Source: Bosea sp. AS-1 (GTDB lineage: Bacteria; Pseudomonadota; Alphaproteobacteria; Rhizobiales; Beijerinckiaceae). Taken from it: 64,000 bases of DNA. Positions 34,774 to 43,609 of the stretch are shown here, one piece after another. The notes under the pieces were generated by a model. The model was not told the origin of the DNA. It ran no database searches and saw only the letters and a list, made by a program, of their open reading frames with translations. A program made the position numbers and the translations under genes. The DNA lies in contig NZ_CP022372.1 in assembly GCF_002220095.1 (NCBI RefSeq), positions 3,196,501-3,260,500 on the forward strand, written 5' to 3'. Position 1 is the stretch's first letter; each line of letters starts with the position of its first letter.

Positions 34774-35721
34774 ATGGCCGACAATGACAGCGCCCGCCTC
34801 GACGACGCAGCCCGGGCCGGCTGGCTCTACTACATCGCCGGCCGCACCCAGGACGATATCGCGCAGATCCTGAACATCTCGCGCCCGGCGGCGCAGCGAC
34901 TGGTCTCGCTCTGCCGCAGCGAGGGGCTGATCAGCTTCCGCATGAACCACCCGATCAGCACCTGCATGGAGCTCGCCGCGCGGCTGCGCGACCGCTTCGA
35001 GCTGCAGCACTGCGACATCGCACCCTCCGACGGCTCGGCTGAAACGGGCGCGGCCGGGGTCGCAGCGCTCGGCGGCGTCCTGATCGAGCGCTGGCTGCGC
35101 TCGCGCAAATCGCTGGTCATGGCGCTCGGGACCGGCCGCTCGATGCGCGCGAGCATCGAGCGCGTGCCGCCGATGACCTGCCCGCTGCATCGGCTCGTCT
35201 CGCTGGTCGGGACAATTTCGCCAGACGGCTCGGCCAGCCCGTTCGATACGCTGGTCAAGCTCGCCGAGATCACCAAGGCGCAGCACTTCCCGATGCCGCT
35301 GCCGCTCTATGTGTCGAGCCCGGAAGAGCGGGCGCAGCTCGTCGAGATCGAGTCGATCAGACGCATCCGCGCCATCGCCAGCGAGGCCGACCTCTGGATG
35401 ATGGGCATCAGCCAGATCGGCGAGGACGCGGTCCTATACCGGGACGGCTTCATGACGCGCAGCGAACTGCTCGACATGGTTCGCCACGGCGCCGTCGGCG
35501 AAGTGACCGGCTGGGTCTTCGACGCCGAGGGACACCTCCTCGACCGGGGCACCAATTTGCGCGTGACGAGCGTGCCGCCGGAGCCCGGTAGCGCGCGGCT
35601 GCGCATCTGCATCGGCCAGGGACCCGCCAAGGTCGCGCCATTGCGCGCCGCACTGGCCGGCCAGATCATCAATGGCCTCGTCACCGACGAGGACACCGCG
35701 CGCGCCCTGCTCGCGGACTGA
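34774..35721 (+). CDS. SorC-family sugar-binding transcriptional regulator (second copy)
   Basis: 315 residues with the helix-turn-helix AGRTQDDIAQILNISRPAAQRLV near residues 22-45 and a C-terminal sugar-phosphate domain that contains ALGTGRS in place of GVGWGGT. It resembles the SorC protein at 30332 in layout but differs in sequence, so the two are paralogues with separate sites. The 14-bp inverted repeat just downstream, before the binding-protein gene, is its likely operator. Confidence 0.9.
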   Translation: MADNDSARLDDAARAGWLYYIAGRTQDDIAQILNISRPAAQRLVSLCRSEGLISFRMNHPISTCMELAARLRDRFELQHCDIAPSDGSAETGAAGVAALGGVLIERWLRSRKSLVMALGTGRSMRASIERVPPMTCPLHRLVSLVGTISPDGSASPFDTLVKLAEITKAQHFPMPLPLYVSSPEERAQLVEIESIRRIRAIASEADLWMMGISQIGEDAVLYRDGFMTRSELLDMVRHGAVGEVTGWVFDAEGHLLDRGTNLRVTSVPPEPGSARLRICIGQGPAKVAPLRAALAGQIINGLVTDEDTARALLAD

Positions 35722-35804
35722 CACCACGCCCATCTCCAGCTCAACACCCCCTCGCGCGCAAAAACGCGGAACGCGAGCGGCTGTCATCCGCCCGTCACCA
35801 ACGG

Positions 35805-35860
35805 TTGACATAACAAGCCAGTGTGCGAGCATATGCTTCAATAAAGAGCATATGCTCGCA
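35805..35860 (+). promoter_or_regulatory. Promoter with a 14-bp inverted repeat operator before the second CUT1 operon
   Basis: TTGACA at 35805-35810 is a full -35 consensus. Downstream, TGCGAGCATATGCT (35824-35837) and AGCATATGCTCGCA (35847-35860) form a perfect 14-bp inverted repeat with a 9-base spacer. Each arm holds the self-complementary AGCATATGCT. The repeat covers the -10 area and probable start, as expected for repression, 24 bases before the binding-protein ATG. Confidence 0.8.
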
Positions 35861-35884
35861 TAAGATGGATGAGGGAGGCTTTCC

Positions 35885-37198
35885 ATGCGACCTTTCTATG
35901 GTGCCTTGGCGGGTGCGGGCGCTTTGCTGCTGGCGGGGATTACCTCCGTCCAGGCGGCGACGGAGATCGAGTTCTGGCACGCGATGAGCGGAGCGCTCGG
36001 CGAGCGCGTCGACGAGCTCGTGAAGAAATTCAACGACTCGCAGAAGGACTACGTCGTCAAGGCGGTCGCCAAGGGCACCTACGACGAAGTGCTCAACGGC
36101 ACGATCGCGGCCTATCGCGCCAAGCGTCAGCCCGAGATCGTCCAGTCGAACGAGCGCTCCTTCCTCACGATGGTCAACTCCGGCGCGATCGTCCCAACCA
36201 GCGAATTGATGGCGCAGCAGGGCCACCCGATCGACACGACGAAATATATCGCGCCGGTCGTCAGCTACTATGCGATCGGCGGCAAGCTGCAGGCGATGCC
36301 GTTCAACTCCTCGACGCCGATCCTGTTCTACAACCGCGACCACTTCAAAGCCGCCGGCTTCGACAAGCCCGGCGCGACCTGGCAGGAGCTGGAGCCGCAG
36401 CTCGATGCGATCAAGGCCAAGGGTGTGTCGAAATGCGCCATGGTGCTCCCCGGCGACTATGAGTGGAGCTTTCTCGAGAACTACAGCGCCGTGAACGACA
36501 TCCCGTACGCGACCAAGCGCAACGGCATGGACGGCCTCGACACCAATTTCGTCTTCAACAAGGGCAAGCTGGTCGGCCAGGTCGAGCGTATGAAGCGCCT
36601 GATCGGCTCCGGTGTGATGCAGATCGCGGGCCAGGGCATCATCCCGATCCAACTTTTCACCTCCGGCGAATGCTCGACGATCATCGCCTCCACAGCCTCG
36701 CATGCGGCTGTCGTCGCCGCCGCGAAATTCGACTGGAGCGCGACGGAATTGCCCTACGAGCAAGGCGTCACCCCGAAGAATAGCGTCATCGGCGGTGCCG
36801 CGCTCTGGACCCTGAAGGGGCACACGCCGGAAAAGTACAAGGCGGTCGCCGCCTTCTACGACTTCCTGGCCAAGACCGACACGCAGGTCTGGTGGCACCA
36901 GGCGACGGGCTATGTCCCGGTCACGACCGCCGCTTACGAAGCGGCCAAGGCGCAGGGCTACTACCAGAAGAACCCGACGCGCGAGATCGCCGTGGTCCAG
37001 TTGATGCGCGGCACGCCGAGCGACAATTCGCTCGGCTTCCGCATCGGCAACAGCAACCAGATCAATGTCGCGATCATGGAAGAGGTCTCGGCCGCCTTCC
37101 TCGGCAAGAAGCCGGTGCAGCAGGCGCTGGATGATGCGGTCTCTCGCGGCAACGAGGCGCTGCGTCGCTACGAGCAGCTCAATGCCGGCAAGAAATGA
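35885..37198 (+). CDS. UgpB-like extracellular solute-binding protein
   Basis: 437 residues with a Sec signal peptide (1-25, ending VQAATE) and GGGAGG before the ATG. The mature start IEFWHAMSGALGERVDELVKKFN and the later PFNSSTPILFYNRDHFKAAG closely match UgpB of glycerol-3-phosphate/glycerophosphocholine importers. The GDPD-type phosphodiesterase at the end of this operon supports a glycerophosphodiester ligand. Confidence 0.92.
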   Translation: MRPFYGALAGAGALLLAGITSVQAATEIEFWHAMSGALGERVDELVKKFNDSQKDYVVKAVAKGTYDEVLNGTIAAYRAKRQPEIVQSNERSFLTMVNSGAIVPTSELMAQQGHPIDTTKYIAPVVSYYAIGGKLQAMPFNSSTPILFYNRDHFKAAGFDKPGATWQELEPQLDAIKAKGVSKCAMVLPGDYEWSFLENYSAVNDIPYATKRNGMDGLDTNFVFNKGKLVGQVERMKRLIGSGVMQIAGQGIIPIQLFTSGECSTIIASTASHAAVVAAAKFDWSATELPYEQGVTPKNSVIGGAALWTLKGHTPEKYKAVAAFYDFLAKTDTQVWWHQATGYVPVTTAAYEAAKAQGYYQKNPTREIAVVQLMRGTPSDNSLGFRIGNSNQINVAIMEEVSAAFLGKKPVQQALDDAVSRGNEALRRYEQLNAGKK

Positions 37199-38189
37199 TG
37201 CAGTCGCCCTCCCCGCACCGGCGGGTGGGGGCGTCCTGCGCGCCCGCTGGCCGTTGCAGCGCCTGCTCCTGAAGGGCACTCGCGATGGTCAAGCCGAGAG
37301 CGGACTGAAGCGCGCGCATTTCAAGGAATGGCGCCTGCCTTTCTGGCTGCTGGCGCCACAGCTTTTCATCCTGCTGCTTTTCTTCTTCATTCCCTCGATC
37401 AGGGCACTGATCCAGGCCTTCCAGCTCACGGACCCGTTCGGCGCCACCACCCAATGGGTCGGCTTCCAGAATTTCGAGCGGCTGTTCCGCAGCGGGGTCT
37501 ACTGGTCCTCGGCGCAGGTGACGCTGATCTTCACGCTCGCGCAGAACGCGCTGACATTGTCGCTCGCGCTGCTGCTCGCCTTCGCCTCGAACCATATCCT
37601 GCGCGGCCGCGGCGCCTATCGCACCGTGCTGCTGCTGCCCTATGCCATCGCGCCCGCGATCGCCGGCATCATGCTCGCCTTCCTGTTCAATCCCCGCGTC
37701 GGCCCCGTCGCCCATATGCTGCAGGGACTGGGGCTGGACTGGGACCCGAACCGCAATTCCTGGCATGCGCTTGCGCTGGTGGTCATGGCCGCCTCGTGGA
37801 AGCACATCTGCTACAACTACATCTTCCTGGTCGCGGCGCTGATGTCGGTGCCCCAGTCGATCCTCGAATCCGCCTATCTCGACGGCGCGGGGCCGATCCA
37901 GCGCTTCCTGCGCATCTCGCTTCCGATGATCGCGCCGACACTGTTCTTCCTGATCGTGATCAACTTCGTCTACGGGCTGTTCGAGACCTTCGCCATCGTC
38001 GACGCCACCACCCGCGGCGGCCCAGCCGGGGCCACCTCGATCCTGGTCTACAAGGTCTATCAGGACGGCTTCGTCACGCTCGATCTCGGCTCGTCGGCCG
38101 CGCAATCCGTCGTACTGATGGCGCTCGCGCTCTTCCTGACCTTCGCGCAGTTCCGCTTCGTGGAGCGCCGCGTGAATTACAGCGTCTAG
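37182..38189 (+). CDS. UgpA-like ABC transporter permease
   Basis: About 335 residues. The start is unsure: the ATG at 37182 overlaps the binding-protein gene by 17 bases and gives a ~50-residue polar N-terminal tail, while a TTG at 37254 gives a shorter one; neither has a clear ribosome site. Six helices follow from WRLPFWLLAPQLFILLLFFFI, with the EAA loop ESAYLDGAGPIQRFLRISLPMIAP and the UgpA-type IVDATTRGGPAGATSILVYKVYQDGF. Confidence 0.9.
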   Translation: MPARNDAVALPAPAGGGVLRARWPLQRLLLKGTRDGQAESGLKRAHFKEWRLPFWLLAPQLFILLLFFFIPSIRALIQAFQLTDPFGATTQWVGFQNFERLFRSGVYWSSAQVTLIFTLAQNALTLSLALLLAFASNHILRGRGAYRTVLLLPYAIAPAIAGIMLAFLFNPRVGPVAHMLQGLGLDWDPNRNSWHALALVVMAASWKHICYNYIFLVAALMSVPQSILESAYLDGAGPIQRFLRISLPMIAPTLFFLIVINFVYGLFETFAIVDATTRGGPAGATSILVYKVYQDGFVTLDLGSSAAQSVVLMALALFLTFAQFRFVERRVNYSV

Positions 38190-38195
38190 CCAGCG

Positions 38196-39086
38196 ATGAA
38201 CGAACGCACGCCGATCATCGACGCCGTCTGCCACCTCATCCTGCTGGTGGGCGCGGCGCTCGTCTGCCTGCCGATCTATTTCGTCTTCGTCACCGGCTCG
38301 CTCACGCAACAGGAGATCATGCGGGTGCCGATGTCCTGGCTCCCCGGCGACCAGTTCTTCGCGAACATGCAGACCGTGCTGAGCAACGCGAATTTCGGCC
38401 AGCTGCTGCTCAACTCCTTCATCATCGCGACCGGCATCACCGTCGGGAAACTCGCGGTCTCGGTGATCGCGGCCTTCGCCGTCACCTATTTCCGCTTCCC
38501 CTTCCGGATGACGGCCTTCTGGCTGATCTTCATGTCGCTGATGCTGCCGATCGAGGTGCGCATCGTACCGACCTATGAATCGGCAGCGAACGTCGCCCTG
38601 CCCCTCAACATCCTCGGCTCCTGGTTCGGCGTCCAGGCGCTGGTCGATCTCGACTGGAACCTGGTCAACACCTATTCCGGCCTGATCCTGCCGCTGATCG
38701 CCTCTGCGACCGCGACGTTCCTGTTCCGTCAGTTCTTCCTCACCGTCCCAGACGAGCTCTGTGAGGCCGCCCGCATCGACGGCGCGACGCCCTGGCAATT
38801 CTTCCGGCTGATCCTGCTGCCGCTCTCGCGTTCGAACATCGTGGCACTGGCGATCATCCTCTTCCTGATGGGCTGGAACCAGTATCTCTGGCCGCTCTTG
38901 CTCACCACCGAGCCCGCCATGGCCAATGCCGTGATCGGCCTGAAGAAGCTGATGCCGCAGAGCGACTCGCTGCCGACCTGGCACCTCCTGATGAACGCGG
39001 CCTTCCTGACGATGCTGCCGCCGACCCTCGTCATCCTCATCCTCCAGCGCTGGTTCGTGAAGGGGCTGGTGGATAGCGGCAAATAA
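38196..39086 (+). CDS. UgpE-like ABC transporter permease
   Basis: 296 residues, starting six bases after the UgpA-like stop. It has six helices, the UgpE-like LIFMSLMLPIEVRIVPTYE and the EAA loop CEAARIDGATPWQFFRLILLPLSRSNI. No ATPase gene follows, so the complex needs an ATP-binding subunit encoded elsewhere, most simply the product of the gene at 24261. Confidence 0.93.
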   Translation: MNERTPIIDAVCHLILLVGAALVCLPIYFVFVTGSLTQQEIMRVPMSWLPGDQFFANMQTVLSNANFGQLLLNSFIIATGITVGKLAVSVIAAFAVTYFRFPFRMTAFWLIFMSLMLPIEVRIVPTYESAANVALPLNILGSWFGVQALVDLDWNLVNTYSGLILPLIASATATFLFRQFFLTVPDELCEAARIDGATPWQFFRLILLPLSRSNIVALAIILFLMGWNQYLWPLLLTTEPAMANAVIGLKKLMPQSDSLPTWHLLMNAAFLTMLPPTLVILILQRWFVKGLVDSGK

Positions 39087-39116
39087 CCCGCCAACAGGCA
39101 AGCAAGGCTTTTCGAC

Positions 39117-39857
39117 ATGCGGATCATCGGTCATCGCGGCGCGCGCAACATCTGGGCGGAGAACAGCCTGAGCGGTTTCCGCAATGTCTGCGCCCTCGGC
39201 GTCGATGCCGTCGAGCTCGATGTGCATCTCTCCAGCGACGGCGAGATCATGGTGATCCACGACCCGTTGCTCGACCGCACCACCGACCACAAGGGACCCG
39301 TCGCGCATCTCTCGCGCGCAGCGCTCGCGAAGGTGACGCTCGGCGATACACTGGGCGAGACGGTCCCGACTCTGCCGGAGGTGCTCGATATCTTCGGCCC
39401 GACCGGGATCGAGCTCGAGATCGAGATGAAGATGGATGCCTTCGGCAATCCCTATCCCGGCCTCCTCGACAAGGTCATCGCCCTCGTGGAAGCCCGCAAG
39501 ATGGCCTCCCGCGTCGTGCTGACCTGCTTCGTGCCGGAGGTCATCGAGGAAATCCGGGCGAAGGCGCCGCATATGCGCCGGCTCGCCTCGGTCGATCGCC
39601 GCTCCTGCGAGGCCTTCGGCGGCGTCGACCGGACCTTGCAGCGCTTCGTCGATCTCGGCTGCATCATCGCCGTCGAGCAATCGCTGCTGCGGCTCTGCGT
39701 CGATCGCGCCGTCGGCATCGTCGGGCGCGACAAGCTCGGGGCCTGGGTTCCCAACACACTGCGCGAGCTCGATTTCTGGCTCGGCCAGCCGATCTCGCAG
39801 ATCACCAGCGACCGCCCCGATCTCGCCCTGCAATTGCGCGCCGCACGGAAGGCTTGA
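39117..39857 (+). CDS. Glycerophosphodiester phosphodiesterase (GDPD/UgpQ family)
   Basis: 246 residues of a TIM-barrel GDPD. Catalytic and metal residues are visible at H6-R7 (IIGHRGARN), E33 and D35 (VELDVH) and H48 (IHDPLLDRTTD). It has no signal peptide, like cytoplasmic UgpQ, which hydrolyses glycerophosphodiesters as they enter. Placing it directly behind ugpBAE-like genes repeats the classical ugpBAECQ order with C missing. The E-x-D set is complete, so it should be active. Confidence 0.92.
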   Translation: MRIIGHRGARNIWAENSLSGFRNVCALGVDAVELDVHLSSDGEIMVIHDPLLDRTTDHKGPVAHLSRAALAKVTLGDTLGETVPTLPEVLDIFGPTGIELEIEMKMDAFGNPYPGLLDKVIALVEARKMASRVVLTCFVPEVIEEIRAKAPHMRRLASVDRRSCEAFGGVDRTLQRFVDLGCIIAVEQSLLRLCVDRAVGIVGRDKLGAWVPNTLRELDFWLGQPISQITSDRPDLALQLRAARKA

Positions 39858-39860
39858 GCG

Positions 39861-41345
39861 ATGGCGATGCGCCTGTCCCGCGCGGCGCTCGGACAGCTCG
39901 GGCCCTTGGTCGGCATCCCCGGTTATCGGCGGGACGAGCTCAGTCCAGGCATCGTCCATGTCGGCGTCGGCAATTTCCACCGTGCCCATCAGGCAGCCTA
40001 TCTCGACGAATTGTTCGAGAGCGGGCTGGACCATGACTGGGCGATCATCGGCACGGGCGTGCGCGAGAGCGATGCCGGGATGGGTCGTGACCTCGCCGCG
40101 CAGGATTTCCTGACCACGGTGGTGACGCAGGAAGCCGAGAGATCACAGGCGCGCGTCACCGGCGCGATGATCGATTTCGTCGAGCCGGGCGATGCAGTCG
40201 CGATCATCGAACGTCTCGTCGATCCCCGCACGCGGATCGTCTCGCTCACCGTCACCGAGGGCGGCTACTACATCGACCCGGCGACACAGGCTTTCGACCC
40301 CGGCCACCCCGACATCGTCGGCGATGCTGTGAATCGTCTGGCATTGCCCAAGACGGCTTTCGGCCTGATCGCCGCCGGACTCCTGAAGCGGCGTGCGGCC
40401 GGCTTGCCGCCCTTCACGGTCATGTCCTGCGACAACCTGCCGGGCAACGGCCATGTCACGGCGGCTGCCGTCGCTGGCCTGGTCGATCTCGTCGACCCGG
40501 CTGCCGCTCGCTGGATCCGCGAAACCGTCGCCTTTCCCAACGGCATGGTCGACCGCATCACGCCAGCCACCTCCGACCGCGAGCGCCAAACCCTGCGCGA
40601 CGATTTCGGGGTCGAGGACCGCCGCCCGGTGTTCTGCGAGGATTTCAGGCAATGGGTCCTGGAGGATCATTTTCCCGCCGGTCGCCCGCGGCTGGAAGAA
40701 GTCGGCGTGCAGTTCGTCGCCGATGTCGCGCCTTTCGAGCTGATGAAGATCCGCATCCTCAATGGCGGTCATGCGACGATCTCTTACCCCGCCGGCCTGC
40801 TCGGCATCCATTTCGTCCACGAGGCGATGGAGGATGCGCAGATCGCCCGCTTCCTGTCGGTTCTTCTCGATGAGGAGATCATCCCCGTCGTCCCGCCGGT
40901 GCCGGATACCGATCTGGCCGCCTACAAGCGCACCATCGAGCGGCGCTTCGCCAATCCGAAGATCGGCGACACGATCCGCAGGCTCTGCCTGGACGGCTCC
41001 AACCGCCAGCCGAAATTCATTCTGCCGACGCTACGCGACGCGCTGCGGACGGGCCGGCCTGTCGATGGTCTCGCGCTCGTCAGCGCCTTGTGGTGTCGCT
41101 ACTGCCACGGCGAGACCGAAGGCGGACAGGCGATTGCTCCGAATGACCCCGGCTGGTCGCGCCTGACGGAGCAGGCAGGCCGCGCAAGGCACACGCCGGA
41201 GGCCTGGCTCGCGATGCAGGACGTCTATGGCGACCTTGGACAAGACGAACGCTTCCTGCGGGCGTTCAGCCTGGCATTGCAGCATGTCTGGCAGCACGGA
41301 ACCCGCGCGAGCATCGACCGTTATCTTGCCTCGCGAGGCTCTTGA
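39861..41345 (+). CDS. Mannitol dehydrogenase-family polyol dehydrogenase
   Basis: 494 residues of the polyol-specific long-chain dehydrogenase family (mannitol 2-dehydrogenase, D-arabinitol 4-dehydrogenase, fructuronate reductase). The NAD-binding GVGNFHRAHQAAY opens the protein, and the catalytic pattern K296-x4-N301-x2-H304 (KIRILNGGHATISYP) is intact. It follows the GDPD gene by three bases. A D-arabinitol or mannitol substrate would fit the xylulokinase encoded 5 kb upstream; uronate reduction is the alternative. Confidence 0.92.
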   Translation: MAMRLSRAALGQLGPLVGIPGYRRDELSPGIVHVGVGNFHRAHQAAYLDELFESGLDHDWAIIGTGVRESDAGMGRDLAAQDFLTTVVTQEAERSQARVTGAMIDFVEPGDAVAIIERLVDPRTRIVSLTVTEGGYYIDPATQAFDPGHPDIVGDAVNRLALPKTAFGLIAAGLLKRRAAGLPPFTVMSCDNLPGNGHVTAAAVAGLVDLVDPAAARWIRETVAFPNGMVDRITPATSDRERQTLRDDFGVEDRRPVFCEDFRQWVLEDHFPAGRPRLEEVGVQFVADVAPFELMKIRILNGGHATISYPAGLLGIHFVHEAMEDAQIARFLSVLLDEEIIPVVPPVPDTDLAAYKRTIERRFANPKIGDTIRRLCLDGSNRQPKFILPTLRDALRTGRPVDGLALVSALWCRYCHGETEGGQAIAPNDPGWSRLTEQAGRARHTPEAWLAMQDVYGDLGQDERFLRAFSLALQHVWQHGTRASIDRYLASRGS

Positions 41346-41415
41346 TGGCCGCCCGCGCGGGGTCGACAAGGCAAGCCACCACGCAAATCAGCTGTGGGAT
41401 TTGTCGATCTCGACG

Positions 41416-42756
41416 TCATGACGCAGCCGTGGCCGCCTGGGCCCGCCGTTGCCGCAGCACGTCCGCGATGAAGAGGCGCGACAGCGCGTGATAGAGCGGC
41501 TCGCGGGTGATCAGGCGCGCGGTTCCGTATCCCAGCACCGATGCCGCCATCAGCGCCATGACGTTGTCGTGGTTTCCGGTCATTTCCAGAATAATGACGA
41601 AGGCCGTCATCGGCGCTTGCACGACCCCGGAGAAATATCCCGCCATCCCCAGGACGGCGGCCAGGCCGATCGGCGAGCCGAGAAGGCCGCCGAGCGTACT
41701 GCCGAGCCCTGCCCCCACGGAAAGCGACGGCGCGAAGAGCCCTCCCGGAATGCCCGAGACAGAGGAAGCCAGGCTCGCCACGAACTTCGCGATGAAAAAG
41801 GGCATCGGCAGGGGCGCACCCTCGATGGCGCTGCGCGCCTGCGCATATCCGGTTCCGAAGGTCATGCCATTGGAAGCGACGCCGACGACGGCGACAAGGA
41901 ATCCGGCGAGCACCGCCACCGCCAAGGTGCGCTTGAGAGGGGTGGTCGCCCGCCACCGGCGAATGCGCCGGGTCAGGGAAATCATGCCCGCGCTGAAACA
42001 GGCTCCGAAGGCTCCGCCGAGAATGCCGCAGCACAGCACGAGCGGCCAGTCACGCCCAAGCTCGGCCGTCGCATTCGTGAAGCCGAAGTAGGTGTAGTTG
42101 CCGACGATCGCGAGCGAGGCGAGGCCTGCGATGATGACCGCCGACAGGACGATGCCGTTGGTGCGGGCCTGATAGGTCCGGCTCATCTCCTCGATGGCGA
42201 AGACGATGCCGGCGAGCGGCGTGTTGAAGGCCGCAGCGATGCCGGCGGCCGAACCGGCCAGGATGAGGCCGCGAGCCTGCACCATGCCGCCCCAACGAGC
42301 CGCCTGCAGCATGATCGAGGCACCGACCTGCACCGTCGGCCCCTCTCGGCCGATCGAGGCGCCGCAGAGCAGGCCGAGCACCGTCATGGCGATCTTTCCG
42401 ACGGCGATCCGCAGCGAGAGAAAACCGGAGCGCTCGGCATCCTCGCGCAGGTGGCGGGCTGCGATCGCCTGGGGAATGCCGCTGCCCTGCGAACCCTGGA
42501 CGAAGCGGGCCGCGACGAAGGCGCAGAGCCCGAAGCCCAGCGGTGTCACCAGCAGGGGCAGGAAGCGCAGCCCGTCCTGTCGCCCGGCGATCGCGGAGAA
42601 CAGGTGCTGCGCCTCATCGGCCAGCCTGGCAAAACCCGCGCTGACGATACCGATCGCGAGCGCGCCGAGCCAGAAGACCAGCCGCTGCCGCCAATAGCGC
42701 GGCGTGACGACCAGCGTGCGCGAGCGTCGCAGAATTCTCGATCCGCCAGCGGCCAC
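41416..42756 (-). CDS. ClC-family chloride/proton antiporter
   Basis: 446 residues, probably from a GTG start. The anion-pathway motifs are GSGIP at 91-95, GREGP with gating E138, and GGLFAP late in the chain. E189-E190 in FAIEEM match the internal proton-transfer glutamate of E. coli ClcA, so this is an H+/Cl- exchanger rather than a channel. It lacks C-terminal CBS domains. It is downstream of, and codirectional with, nrsF and the sigma gene and may share their transcription, since ClC exchangers aid acid-stress survival. Confidence 0.92.
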   Translation of the reverse strand: MAAGGSRILRRSRTLVVTPRYWRQRLVFWLGALAIGIVSAGFARLADEAQHLFSAIAGRQDGLRFLPLLVTPLGFGLCAFVAARFVQGSQGSGIPQAIAARHLREDAERSGFLSLRIAVGKIAMTVLGLLCGASIGREGPTVQVGASIMLQAARWGGMVQARGLILAGSAAGIAAAFNTPLAGIVFAIEEMSRTYQARTNGIVLSAVIIAGLASLAIVGNYTYFGFTNATAELGRDWPLVLCCGILGGAFGACFSAGMISLTRRIRRWRATTPLKRTLAVAVLAGFLVAVVGVASNGMTFGTGYAQARSAIEGAPLPMPFFIAKFVASLASSVSGIPGGLFAPSLSVGAGLGSTLGGLLGSPIGLAAVLGMAGYFSGVVQAPMTAFVIILEMTGNHDNVMALMAASVLGYGTARLITREPLYHALSRLFIADVLRQRRAQAATAAS

Positions 42757-42886
42757 GCCATCAACCCTTCAAGTCACTGCAATGCCGGTTCTTGCCGGAT
42801 TCTCCCCCCACCTGTCGAGCAGCATCCCTGGCGAGACTAGGAGAAGCACCGTTCCGGTCACAGTATCCTGCCAAGCTTCCTACAAC

Positions 42887-43528
42887 TCACCAGCGCAGGA
42901 AGCGTGGGAAGACCAGTGCGCCGAGGCCGGCGACAGCAGCAATGGCGATCGTGTACCAGGTTGCGAGGAAGGGAGCGGTATCGTCCGGGCAATGCAGGCT
43001 ATAGGCGACGGCCGCCAGCCCCGCCGAGGCAAGGCCGGCGCAGGCTCCCGTCAACTGCCCGTCGACGGGAGCGCCTCGCCGCGCAAGCAGCAGCAGCACG
43101 ATGAGCGGACAGAGCGAATAGAGCGGAACGGCGATGAGGCAGGCACGCCAGTAGCGGCCGAAGACCAGCGCACTCCATTGCTCCGCCGGCGCCTGTGCCA
43201 AGCTGAGGGCAGCCCAGCAGGCGGCCAGCAGGAGCGGCACTGCCACCAAGGGCAGACGTTTCCCTACCGTCCGACCCGGCTGCAGGCTGCGCAGGAACAG
43301 CGGAAGCGCGATGCCTGCAATGCTGGCGCCGAGCAACGCCTTGGCCAGGACTGGGATCGTCAGCCATGCGCTGCCGAAATCGGGCCGGGAACCGAGCGTG
43401 AGAAGGACGAGGCCCGCCGTCACCGCAAGCGCGAAGACGGCACAGAGCCAGGTGGTGCGGCGTAGCCAGCCAGTATCGACCGGTCGGTGGCTCGCACTCA
43501 GCAGGGAAATCAGCTCGTTGGTCTGCAT
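42887..43528 (-). CDS. NrsF/DUF1109-family membrane anti-sigma factor
   Basis: 213 residues with six predicted helices after a short cytoplasmic head (MQTNELISLLSASHRPV). The LRRTTWLCAVFALAV opening, the C at a helix end (YSLCPLIVLLLLARRGAP) and the CPDDTAPFLATWYTIAIA segment are typical of DUF1109, where paired cysteines sense metal or oxidant stress. Its gene lies 81 bases after the ECF sigma gene; in Caulobacter NrsF holds SigF inactive until stress. Confidence 0.88.
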   Translation of the reverse strand: MQTNELISLLSASHRPVDTGWLRRTTWLCAVFALAVTAGLVLLTLGSRPDFGSAWLTIPVLAKALLGASIAGIALPLFLRSLQPGRTVGKRLPLVAVPLLLAACWAALSLAQAPAEQWSALVFGRYWRACLIAVPLYSLCPLIVLLLLARRGAPVDGQLTGACAGLASAGLAAVAYSLHCPDDTAPFLATWYTIAIAAVAGLGALVFPRFLRW

Positions 43529-43609
43529 GTCCGATCTTCGATTGGCCTTCTTGAGCAGAAATTCGCGACGTCGTTGGGAAACGTTACGGGGAAAGATGTC
43601 GCAGCCGCA

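Noticed and set aside
37179..40034. A very long open frame (951 codons) on the minus strand
   Set aside because: It lies opposite three well-supported genes, and its product is dominated by Arg, Asp, Glu, Gln and His with no motif, as expected for the antisense of high-GC coding sequence.
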